Assembly (NCBI RefSeq): GCF_011075055.1
Contig: NC_058138.1
Coordinates: 868,001 to 932,000 of the forward strand
DNA length: 64,000 bases
From: Mangifera indica
Taxonomy: Eukaryota; Streptophyta; Magnoliopsida; Sapindales; Anacardiaceae
Reading direction: 5' to 3'
How positions within the stretch are numbered: the first letter of the stretch is position 1; each line of letters begins with the position of its first letter. A program made the position numbers and the translations under genes. Under the pieces are notes generated by a model. The model worked only from the letters and a program-made list of their open reading frames with translations, was not told where the DNA came from and ran no database searches. Below, one piece after another: positions 45,801-55,100 of the stretch.

Positions 45801-46700
45801 TTGGTCGGAGAACTGAAGTCCAGTTTCATAATGATCAAAAACATCTATTGGTGGTTCATGATAGCCAAATTTCTATTTATGACAGCAGGCTTGAATGTTC
45901 ACATTCAGTAAGTTTTGCTTCTATCTCATCTAGTTGTAGTGTCATGTGTTCACTCTGTCTCTTCTAGTAAACTTAACACATGATAATTTGACCATGATCT
46001 CAATTCAATTAAAGTGTCTGGAAACATAGCTTATTATCATCATTGTACTATATATGATAATATAGGTTAGTGAGAATAAAAGATTAATTATGTAGCTTAT
46101 TATCATCATTGTACTTATTTCCACCTTGACCAACTAGAGAAAAACGTACTAAAATGCTTTTGTATGGATAGTACCCTAGAAACCTTGTTCTAGTGCATGG
46201 CTATATCACACTTTGTTGGAAGTTTTATTGCTGGTGCTGCAACATGTTTGGCAAATGTTACTATGCCCTTATGCTGTGTATTTATGACTTGTAGTGGTCT
46301 CCAAAAGATACACTCCCTGCTTCCATTTCAAGTGCAATATATTCATGTGATGGTTTACTGGTGTATGCCGGTTTTTGTGATGGTGCTGTTGGAGTTTTTG
46401 ATGCGGACAATTTAAGGCTCCAATGTAGACTAGCACCTTCTGCTTACATACCTTCCTTCACTGGGTTTACATACCTTCCTTCACTGGGTAAGTATATAAA
46501 AACCACTTCACAAGGTTTCAAAATTTTTTCATTAATTTCCTTGTATCAAAATCATAAAGCAATACATATAATCCATACCTCATTGACTATATATTCTGCT
46601 GCAGCAACACTACCACCTATCCTCTTGTTATAACAGCTCATCCATCTGAGCCTAATCAAATTGCTTTCGGCATGATTGATGGAGCAGTGCACATAATCGG
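42821..46700 (+). pseudogene. TOPLESS-related (TPR2/3-like) WD40 exons, 5'-truncated
   Basis: Groucho/TLE-type plant corepressor; only the C-terminal WD40 part is present. Exons in order: 42,821-42,873 (SSKMKALHSPDSIAPSR), 43,500-43,609 (VVRLIYTNSGLALF, one base lost before LWKWQRSERN), 43,686-43,865 (LWQPPSRILM, LSKNDSYIISAFSGKVSLFN), about 44,472-44,644 (FHPPDNNIIAIGMDDSTIQIY, partly duplicated), 44,768-44,860 (KLKGHQ, stop, ITGFAF), 45,718-45,908 (WEKLKPRFIQAPAG, frameshift), 46,295-46,489 (SSAIYSCDGLLVYAGFCDGA, with a 28-bp duplication) and 46,605-46,700 (AHPSEPNQIAFGMIDGAVHI). The LisH/CTLH N-terminus that binds EAR motifs is missing. It lies on the NLR strand directly downstream, and its first exon can be joined in frame to the last LRR exon. 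Several stops and shifts make it non-functional as read. Confidence 0.9.
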
Positions 46701-46876
46701 GTTTCTTGATATCGAGTTGAAGAAATTGACATTGAGTGAAAGAGATATCTTATCAATTTGGTAAAGAGAGTTCAAAGAGAACTTTGGTAAAGTAGAAACT
46801 TGTGGAGAAGGTGAGGGATAGATTGGAGCACTTACAAAATTAAAAATCTTAAAATTGTAGAGACTTTTTAATTTAA

Positions 46877-47074
46877 GGGATATTGAAATTTTTACCACTT
46901 TTTTATTCCGTGTATACAAAAATACCACCTATCCTAAAGCTTTAACAAATATACCACAACAGTACTCACCTTCCCCAAAATACCCCTCTTTGATCTTTCA
47001 TACACAAATTCTCTCTCTTCTTCTCTGCAACTTTTTTCTCTCTTCTTCCTCTTCTTTCAAAGTGATAAAGGAAT
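46877..47074 (+). repeat. left terminal inverted repeat of the 4-kb element
   Basis: Begins GGGATATTGAAATTTTTACC. Beyond about 47,074 similarity to the right end weakens but loosely related A-rich text continues to about 47,340. Confidence 0.9.
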
Positions 47075-47354
47075 ACTCTCTCTTTTTCCTCATCTTCATA
47101 AACAAAAACAGGAAGGAAAAAACTGAATTCTTTAGATTAAAAATTCTTCAAAGTAAGGATATAAAAAAAAAGAATAATCTATAAAAACTCAACTATATCC
47201 ACTTTATATCTTGAAAAAAATAATGATCGAAGAAGATCATTTAGTAGCATTTAATTGGAAAAAAAATTAGCATTTAAAGATTTGAACTGAAAAAAAAAAA
47301 TTACGTTTAACTGAAAAAAAACGTAAAAAAAAAAACTTAAAACTGGGAACAGTG

Positions 47355-47418
47355 GGGGTTGGCGTTGACGCCAACCCTTGGCGTTAACGCCAAGGGTTGG
47401 CGTACGCCAACCCTTATT
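47355..47418. repeat. palindrome island 1 in the Mutator-like element
   Basis: GGGTTGGCGTTGACGCCAAC is followed by a 22-bp perfect palindrome (47,375-47,396, core TTGGCGTTAACGCCAA), then a further half-site GGGTTGGCG and its complement. Confidence 0.93.
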
Positions 47419-48064
47419 GCCCTTTTATATATATATATATATATTATAATATAATACTGTAGCTTTTTTATTGATATGGGTCCCATCTCTTTAAAAAAGA
47501 TATAATGCAAAGATTGACATGCGTACTCTTTTATGAAATAAAATAAAATAAATGGTTGGCACCTTTTTATTAATATATTATAATATTATATATTACAATA
47601 TATATATTATATTAATATATTATATTATTATATATCATATATTATATTATAATATTATATATCATAATATATAAAATATATTATATATACAATATTAATA
47701 TTATATATTATAATATTAAAATTTAAAAAAAAAAAAAAAGGCAGTCAGGGTTGGCGTTGAGACGCCAACCCTTTTTTAATTTTTTTAATAATATAATAAT
47801 ATATTATATTATAATATAATAATATAATAATATATAAAATATATTATATTATAATAATATAATAATATATTATATATTATAATATAATAATATATATTAA
47901 TATATTATAATATTATAATATAATATATATATAATAATAATATATTATATAATATATTATAATTTATATAATTAAATTATAATATTATTATAATATTTTA
48001 TATTATAATATTATATATAATATAATATATAATTATATATATTATATTATATATAATATATATT

Positions 48065-48128
48065 ACCAAGGGTTGGCGCCGCCAACCCTTGGCGTTAACG
48101 CCAAGGGTTGGCGACGCCAACCCTTGGT
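48065..48128. repeat. palindrome island 3 in the Mutator-like element
   Basis: AAGGGTTGGCG and CGCCAACCCTT around a second exact copy of the 22-bp palindrome (48,086-48,107). A shorter island 2 is at 47,747-47,776. Confidence 0.93.
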
Positions 48129-48291
48129 TATTATACATATATATTATATATATATATTAATATATATATATAATATATATTATATAATATATATTATTAA
48201 AATATTAAAATTATATATTATATATAATATTATAATATATTAATATTATATTATAATATATTTATATATATATATTATAATAATATAAAAA

Positions 48292-48745
48292 AGAGGGTGT
48301 TGGCGTTGACCTTGTTTTTTTTAATTAATTATTTTTATTCTCAACGCCAATCCTCTTTTTTTTTAATTAAATTTTTTTTTAGAAGGCAACCCTTTTTTTT
48401 AATTAAATTTTTTTTGTTTAAAAAATATGAACACCTATCCTTTTTAATTTTTAAAATTAAATTTAAATTAATTTGATTTGATTGGATAAATTTGAAATTT
48501 GATCCAAATTTAAATTAATGCAATAAAAAAAGAAGAAAATGATACTAAAAATTATATATTTTTGAAAGAGTATCATTTTCTTATGGAAGAGTTACTTAAA
48601 AATTTGAAATTTAATTAAAAAAATTAATAAGGGTGGGCATTCATATTTTTTAAACAAAAAAAATTTAATTAAAAAAATAAAAAGGGTTGCCTTCTAAACA
48701 AAAAAAAAATTAATTAAAATTTGGTGCCAGCCAACCCACTTTTTT
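48292..48745. repeat. large inverted repeat in the centre of the element
   Basis: The left side (AGAAGGCAACCCTTTTT, TTAATTAAATTTTTTTT) reappears complemented on the right (AAAAAGGGTTGCCTTCT, AAAAAAATTTAATTAA). The AT-rich centre near 48,520 has GAAAATGATACT and its complement AGTATCATTTTC. Confidence 0.75.
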
Positions 48746-49442
48746 TATATTATTATAATATATATTATATATTATATTATAATATATAATTATATATATA
48801 TATTATATATAAAATATATATATATAATAATATTATTATATATATTATACCACAACAGTATAATATATAATATATTATATTATATATATACTTTTATAAT
48901 AATATATAAAATATTTTATATTATAATATTTAATATAATATAATATAATATAATATTTTATATAATAATATATAATATATAATATATTATTAATAATATA
49001 TATAATATTATATAATATTATAATAATATATATAATATAATAAATATAATATATTACATAATATAATATATATATTATATTATATAATATATATAAAATA
49101 TATTATATATATTATTAAAAATATTATATATATATTATAATATATAATATTATATAATTGTATTATATATATTATATTTAATATTAATAATTATATATTA
49201 TATTATATAATATATTATAATATTATATAATATAATATATAATTATTAATATTAAATATAATATAATATATATTATAATATTATATTATATTTATTATTA
49301 TAAAGGTTGACGGAAATAATTGGTTTGTTAGCATTAATTTAAGTGGACCCATCTTTTATAAACTAAAACTATTGGGATAAGAAAGTTGGCGTTATTGTAA
49401 TATAGGGTGGGCCCACCCTTTATAAACTTTGCTTGGAGTTGC

Positions 49443-49504
49443 CAAAGGTTGGCGGAAACGCCAACCCTTGGCGTTGACGCCAAGGGTTGGCGTTAACGCC
49501 AACA
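49443..49504. repeat. palindrome island 4 in the Mutator-like element
   Basis: AAAGGTTGGCG, CGCCAACCCTTGGCGTTGAC, then TTGGCGTTAACGCCAA-type symmetry. One central mismatch relative to the exact 22-bp copies. Confidence 0.9.
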
Positions 49505-49926
49505 GTTAATAATTCCTAAAATTTCCAGTTTGCTTTTTTTTTTTCTGTTAATATATTATATAATTAGATAATATAATTATAATATTCTAATTAAAAATAT
49601 AAAATAAATAATATATTATATATTATAATTAAATATTATAATATATTAATATATAATATAATTATAATTATTAATTAAATAATTAAATATTATATTACAT
49701 AATATATAATATTATAACATATATATATATAAAGCCTAGGTTGGCATTTCCGTAACCCCTGCCATTATTATTATATATTAAAAAATATAATATAATATTA
49801 TAATATTTAATTATTAATAATATAATAATATAATAATATAATATAATATATTTTAATGTTATAATATAATATATTATAATATATAATTATATATATTATA
49901 TATTATATATATAATATATAATTACC

Positions 49927-49950
49927 AAGGGTTGGCGGCCGCCAACCCTT
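49927..49950. repeat. 24-bp perfect palindrome (island 5)
   Basis: Arms AAGGGTTGGCGG and CCGCCAACCCTT with no loop. The centre is GGCGGCCGCC. It is surrounded by pure AT repeat. Confidence 0.95.
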
Positions 49951-50265
49951 TGTAGTAATTATATATAATATAATATTATAATATATATTATTAAATAATA
50001 TTATTATATTAATATAATATATAATAATATTATTTAATAATATATATTATAATATTATATTATATATAATATAATATATAATAATATATTATATTTTAAT
50101 ATTAAAATATTAAAATATAATAATATTAATATAAAAATATTATATTAATATAATAATATTATTTAATAATATATAATATAATATTATTATAATATTATAT
50201 TATATATATAATATTATAATATTAATATTAATATTATAATATAATATAATTATATTATATTAAAA

Positions 50266-50425
50266 CAGGCAAAGGACGCCAACCCTTTGCCTGTTTTAAT
50301 TTTTTTTGAGGGTTGGCGTCGCCAACCCTTGGCGTTAACGCCAAGGGCTGGCGTTAACGCCAAGGGCTGGCGTTAACGCCAACCTTCAAAAATTAAAAAA
50401 GGGTTGGCGTGTGGCCAACCCATGC
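50266..50425. repeat. palindrome island 6, tandem copies
   Basis: AAAACAGGCAAAGG with complement CCTTTGCCTGTTTT encloses GACGCCAA. Then the exact 22-bp palindrome occurs (50,326-50,347), followed by two further GGCTGGCGTTAACGCCAA units in tandem and GGGTTGGCG/GGCCAACCC. Confidence 0.93.
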
Positions 50426-50654
50426 CAGCTCTTTTTATTTTTTTTTTCAGTTTTTTTAATTAAATGCTTATTGTATTTGTTAAAGCTGAAATCTAAAATT
50501 TACAGAAGAAAATTCTATAGGTCTGTCATCCAGTTTTTTTTTCCAGATTTTTTTCCTGTCAACTTTTTTAATTTTTTTTTAGTAAAGAATTCTTAATCTG
50601 AAATCTATTTCTTTTTTCAGTTTTTTTTGAAACATTTATTCTATTTTTTATATG

Positions 50655-50864
50655 ATTCATTTATCACTTTGGAAGAAGAGGAAGAAGAGGAAGAAGAGAA
50701 AAAAAAGTTGCAGAGAAGAAGAAGAGAGAGAATTTGTGTATGAAAGATTGAAGAGGGGTATTTTGGGGAAGGTGATTACTGTTGTGGTATATTTGTGAAA
50801 GCTTTAGGATAGGTGGCAATTTTGTATACACGGAATAAAATAGTGCTAAAAATTTCAATATCCC
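50655..50864 (-). repeat. right terminal inverted repeat of the 4-kb element
   Basis: Complement of 46,877-47,074, with an extra GAAGAG microsatellite unit block (50,671-50,700). Confidence 0.9.
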
Positions 50865-50960
50865 TTAATTTAAAGTATGTTTAGAAATAAAACTTTCGGG
50901 TCAAATCAATTCTTCAAAATCTTCATTTTTTTAAACGTAAAATATTGTCATAATATAAAT

Positions 50961-51476
50961 GTTTTAAATGTAAAACATTAATTCTCTATAGTTTTTGTTT
51001 TACAAATAAATTAATGTGTTGTTCTTTACGATTATAGATTATAGATTGTTCAGAGTTATGTGATAGAGGCTTCTTTCTGTGACTTGGAAAGTCATATGGT
51101 AAGTCACATGCCTTCCTAAACTTATTCAAAAGGATGTACAAGTTAAGCTGCCTTCAAAAGTTCAATTGATTCAGAAAGGAAGAATAACTAATTCCCGCCC
51201 AAACTTTTCTGAAATGAAGTCCACCTTTTAAGTTTGAAATATTCATTCCCCCCCCCCCCTGTCCATTAATTTTGACGGTTAAAGTTAGCATTAGTATGAT
51301 ATAAAAGTCATTTTTCATGAAAAATTAATGATTAAAAAGAAATCCCTATCTCTACAAAAACAAATCCTTCAACACCGGTCCCTACTTCTACTTCAGTGTC
51401 TCTGACGGCCGAATTCCCTTTCATTGTATCCACACTACCACAAGTTTAATGTCACTGTAGAAGATTCTTCAGACTT
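50961..51476. other. intergenic DNA upstream of the HD-Zip relic
   Basis: A poly-C run of about 12 at 51,247-51,258 lies in text (CCCGCCCAAACTTTTCTGAAA, AAAGTTAGCATT) that resembles one end of the foldback Mutator-like element at 31.5 kb. No matching opposite end was found. Confidence 0.35.
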
Positions 51477-51954
51477 TTGTCGTCGTCGGAAGCCTATGTT
51501 AATCTATTTTTATGTTTGTTATTATTATTTTTTTTTGTTGTTGTTGATGTAAAAGGTGATCAAGGAGCAAGTGGAATGAAGGATTTGAACATAAACCTAG
51601 CCTCGTCAGGAGGAGGAGGAGGAGAGGACTGGAACACGGCTGCGAGAATGGAAGACGAAGAAGAAAGCAGCAATGAATGTCCTCCTCCGAAGAAGCTCCA
51701 TCTCTGCAAAAGACAATCTCGTCTTCTTGAAGAAAGTTTCAGGCAAATAAAACCAAACACTAAACCCGTCATAACTTCACCCTTTCTCTCTTTTTTCTTT
51801 CTTTCTTTAACTCATAAAGCACCATGTCTTTACAATAAATGTTCCGCTTTTAACGTCTTGAACTCTCCTTTTACAGAAACAGGAGGCGTTGGCAATGAAG
51901 TTGAAGCTGAGGTCACAGCAAGTTGAGGTGTGGTTTCAAAACCTTAGGGCCAGG
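51477..51954 (+). pseudogene. HD-Zip homeodomain gene fragment
   Basis: Two exon-like pieces. The first (51,576-51,770) reads MKDLNINLAS, a Gly/Glu-rich linker, then PPPKKLHLCKRQSRLLEESF, the start of an HD-Zip class I/II homeodomain, with a frameshift before the expected TLNP. The second (51,879-51,954) reads KQEALAMKLKLRSQQVEVWF then QNLRARY, homeodomain helices 2-3, ending at a GTATTA donor. The recognition helix has WFQNLRAR where the family has WFQNRRAR. The leucine zipper exon is not found in the next kilobase; ABCG exons follow instead. The role in plants would be DNA binding as a dimer, impossible here without the zipper. The upstream start of the frame is uncertain. Confidence 0.8.
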
Positions 51955-52872
51955 TATTATTACTCTTACTGTACCCTATCTATCTTTGCTTGCTTGTTTA
52001 GAATATATTAATTTGTTTTTACTTTTATTGTTTTTGTTTTAATTATTATTTGTAAACACAGTCTTATTCATAATTAACTTATATGAGTTTATTTCATACT
52101 GTCTGTTTCTATTTAATTTTGGCCCTGCTATTTTGTTTCACAGTTACTTTTCAGATATAAAAACAACGCTCATTCTATACGGTTTCTGCTTTTACTTTCA
52201 TTGTGTTATTCTCTTTGATGACAAATTGGATTCTGTGAAAAATTCCAGTTGACCTAACTACACGACCTTCAAAATGTAGCCTCTTTATAGTTTGTGTCTT
52301 TGTTAATCCTCTTGTTGAAATATTGGTTTTCTATGGTGGTCTTATGAAGTTTCAGCTCAAACATTTAGTTTAGGAAATGTGGTCCACTTGAAAAGAACGT
52401 GCTTAATTGTAGTACTGAAAGCTCAATTCTTTTTTTTTTCCAATCTTGTCAAATGTGAGCTCACCATTAAACAGATTAACTTCACTTTTGAAAGAAATCT
52501 ACTTGATTGAAGTATTCATAAGCAAATTGAAGTACTTATGTTGTAATTATTTTGTCATGCAAGAAAGTTTGTAACCTTTTGTAACTTTACTAATATTCTT
52601 ACTGTAAACTCAGTTTTTGATATATCAAGTCATTGGTTTGCCTTTTGATATTTAAACCCAGCATTTAGTTCAGCAAATGTACTTCACTTTAACAAGTCTA
52701 ATTAATTGAAGAACTCATAAGCTAGTGTTAATTTGCTTTGTGTAGATAGGTTTTATTTTATTTTTCAGTGCTAACATCGTTAATGCCATATATTTTCAGT
52801 TTCTAAGTGTCAGTAGACTGCATGCAGTAGTTGTATATCATGTGTTTAACAGTTAATGGTTTATTTTTGTAG
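51955..52872. other. gap between the HD-Zip and ABCG relics
   Basis: T-rich intron-like DNA. 52,160-52,260 is related to 8,860-8,990. Internal repeats of 'TTGAAGTACTTAT/TTGAAGAACTCATAAGCTAG' type occur around 52,500-52,720. No coding piece was recognised. Confidence 0.4.
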
Positions 52873-55100
52873 AGTTGGTGCGGGGTTTTCAACTGTAGAG
52901 GTGAGATATTAGAATTTGAGTGTGGAAGCTGATTGTGAGATTGTTAACAGAAAGCCCCTCACAACTCTGTGGAATGTTCTTATACATTGGCTTCTGTACA
53001 TTTTTTGTTGAGCCGTAAATTGAATCCATATGGGTGCTTTTTTGGCTGTAAATGATATTTAAAATTTTGTTACAAAAGGCTTTAATTAGTCCTTGCCTTA
53101 CATTTTTCATTGTTGAAAGTTCTTTAAGATGCAGCTTACTTACAGTTTTGCATGATTTCATTGGTTAGTTGAAATTGAAACCTTGTTTTATAGGTCCTTC
53201 TGGAGCTTATAGGTTCACAATCAAATCAAGTTCAGATAACCATTATTAAAGATATCAGTGGCATTGTTAAGTCTGGAAGGTAATATGAAAGATTTAATGT
53301 TAGTAAAATTAACTCTTTTTATGAATTGACAAAATCCGTTCTCTGAGAACCATATTGATCTTCCATTATATATGTAGCTGAATTGTCATTGTGGAATTCC
53401 AATGCTCTGTTGTAAATTGATGTCACCTTTAATGTATAAAGTATACATTAACCTTTCTGATTCGATCTTGTGCTTCTTGACTTCTGAGAAGGCCTTTTGA
53501 TAGTGAACTTTTTTGTAAGAAAATAATATCTTATCCATTGAATAACTTATATATTTAAGCATAGGTAACTTTCAATTTATTCTTCTCTTGTCAGAACCAG
53601 TATGTTTGGATCACACTGTCATGTTTTATATCCTCTTGGTGAAATTTGTACATTATTTAATGGAAATGCCTTACACTTCAGTTTCTTAGCAAAATTTTAC
53701 TTGTGAAACCAAGAATGTGGAGGGTTTTTGTCGCCCAATTTGTAGGTGATAATTTAACAATTTGTTGTTTCACTTTGAGATGGTCTATTAGAGCTGTCTT
53801 CATTCCATTTGGCCTCGGAATATGATGCGGAAAGCCTCTTTTCTGCCAGAATTTTTGTGAAGAAAAATTTAGAAGGCTCCTGTAGAATGTATACTTAAGT
53901 GTGCTTGAATTATTGCAGGATGATTCAACTGCTTGGTCCCCAAGTTGGAGGAAGACCACAGTTTTAAAGGCTCTCCGTTAGGAACCTGGTTATTTTCCTA
54001 TGATTCTGACATGGCTACCTCCCAATCTGCAGTTCCAGTGATTTTCCAACCTCCCTCTCAGCTCTGCTTCTCACAAACACCAGGTTCTTCCCTCTCCACA
54101 AAATAAGAAGAGAATGAGTGGTTTGTTTTCTTTCTACCCAGACTCAAATTGACAAATCACAGGGGTTCAAACAATGGAACTGTAAACAAAGAAAAAACAA
54201 CAAAGAGTAGGAAATGAAACTCATCATCTGTATTACTCATCAACCACTACAATATTCAAATACAAAAACTGAATTGAAAACACTCTAAGCTGGCTTTTGA
54301 GAGGCCAGGCCTCTCCATAATGAAAACAGAGATTTTTTTTCTCCTCTTCTCTTCCCTCATTTCCCCTCATTATCTTCTTTGCCTAACTGAAGCGTCGTCC
54401 TTCTTGAGCCGCATGTCTCTTCTGATAATTTAAGAATTCTCTAATTCCAGCTGTGGTCCCCTAGTGTGATAATCCCCTGCACTTTCTCTCAAGCCACTTA
54501 TGGTAGACCTTCCAGACTGATGTTGGTGCTCTGACACTCTCAGGAACTCCTTACAAATCTGTAAAGGTTTCAAAAATCTTTGTAACTCAGCATCATTTTA
54601 AATACATTTGGAATGTTACCGGCTTGAGTACTAGTCATATGCATGAATCTATAGCTATATATCCAACTTGTTTAAACATGATAGAATCATAAAAGAAAAG
54701 CTCATCACAAGTACACTTCTTTGATAGGTTTCCTAATTTTCTAGTGTTTGATTATACCTCTTCTCCTGTGCTGTTATATTCTGCTGCACAAATATATTGA
54801 AGAGACAATATCAAGTCTATTTGTAGTCATATGTTTAGTTACTTTTAGCTTGATGCAAGATAAAACAGTTTCAGTTATCTTAGTTCGATTTTCTTCAGCT
54901 AATTTACTTCCCTATGGTGTACTATCATAGTTTGCTTTCCCAATGTACTAAGTTTTGCTTCTGTTTTCCTCAAAGGTAACAGGGGAAAAGTTTCCTACAA
55001 TGGTTACCGGTTGGATGAGTTTGTTCCTCAGGAAACAACAGCTTATATAAGCTAAGAGGATCTGCATATTGCTGAAATGACTGAGGGAAACGCTTGAATT
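52873..55100 (+). pseudogene. PDR-type ABCG transporter pseudogene (first nucleotide-binding domain)
   Basis: Exon pieces with splice borders: 52,873-about 53,000 (RVGAGFSTVEVRY, stop, NLSVEADCEIV, PLTTLWNVL), 53,194-53,279 (VLLELIGSQSNQVQITII, KDISGIVKSGR), 53,919-about 53,980 (MIQLLGPQVGG then TTVLKAL: the Walker A motif with one base missing near 53,950) and 54,976-about 55,100 (FSYNGYRLDEFVPQETTAYI, stop, EDLHIAEMT). This is the start of the first ATP-binding domain of full-size ABCG exporters in correct order, with the first exons, the rest of the domain and all membrane segments missing. Closest in memory to ABCG31/PDR3-like proteins. Sister fragments lie at 8.4 kb and 62.6 kb. Confidence 0.88.

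Larger units (their letters stand above)
46868..50873. mobile_element. 4-kb non-autonomous Mutator-like element
   Basis: The element is 46,877-50,864, with a perfect 9-bp target duplication TTAATTTAA at 46,868-46,876 and 50,865-50,873. The terminal inverted repeats start GGGATATTGAAATTTTTA and extend about 200 bp (46,877-47,074 against 50,655-50,864) at roughly 95% by eye. They include ATATACCACAACAGTA and CTCTCTCTTCTTCTCTGC. The interior is almost pure A/T (TATAATATTA-type) with islands of GC-rich palindromes and no open frame of note, so no transposase is encoded. The insertion split an LRR pseudogene exon. Confidence 0.93.
46701..50960 (+). pseudogene. NLR LRR fragment split by a Mutator-like insertion
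   Basis: 46,701-46,876 reads LKKLTLSERDILSIW, stop, REFKENFGKVET, then ALTKLKILKL, like the type C LRR exon at 41,739 (LILSGRDIL, GEFQENFVKVETL). The reading continues after the 4-kb insertion at 50,874 with LKYV and SILQNLHFF, matching the LKCIW and SICQNLHSL stretch of the type C exon. Frame is lost by several stops. It follows the TOPLESS-related exons with no gap, so TOPLESS-like DNA is sandwiched between two copies of the same LRR exon type. Confidence 0.75.

Noticed and set aside
46990..47184. Small open frame in the left part of the Mutator-like element
   Set aside because: It reads through the CT-rich terminal repeat; no transposase motif.
47355..50425. Centromere-like or telomere-like satellite
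   Set aside because: The palindrome islands are irregularly spaced and bounded by a transposon's inverted ends and target duplication.
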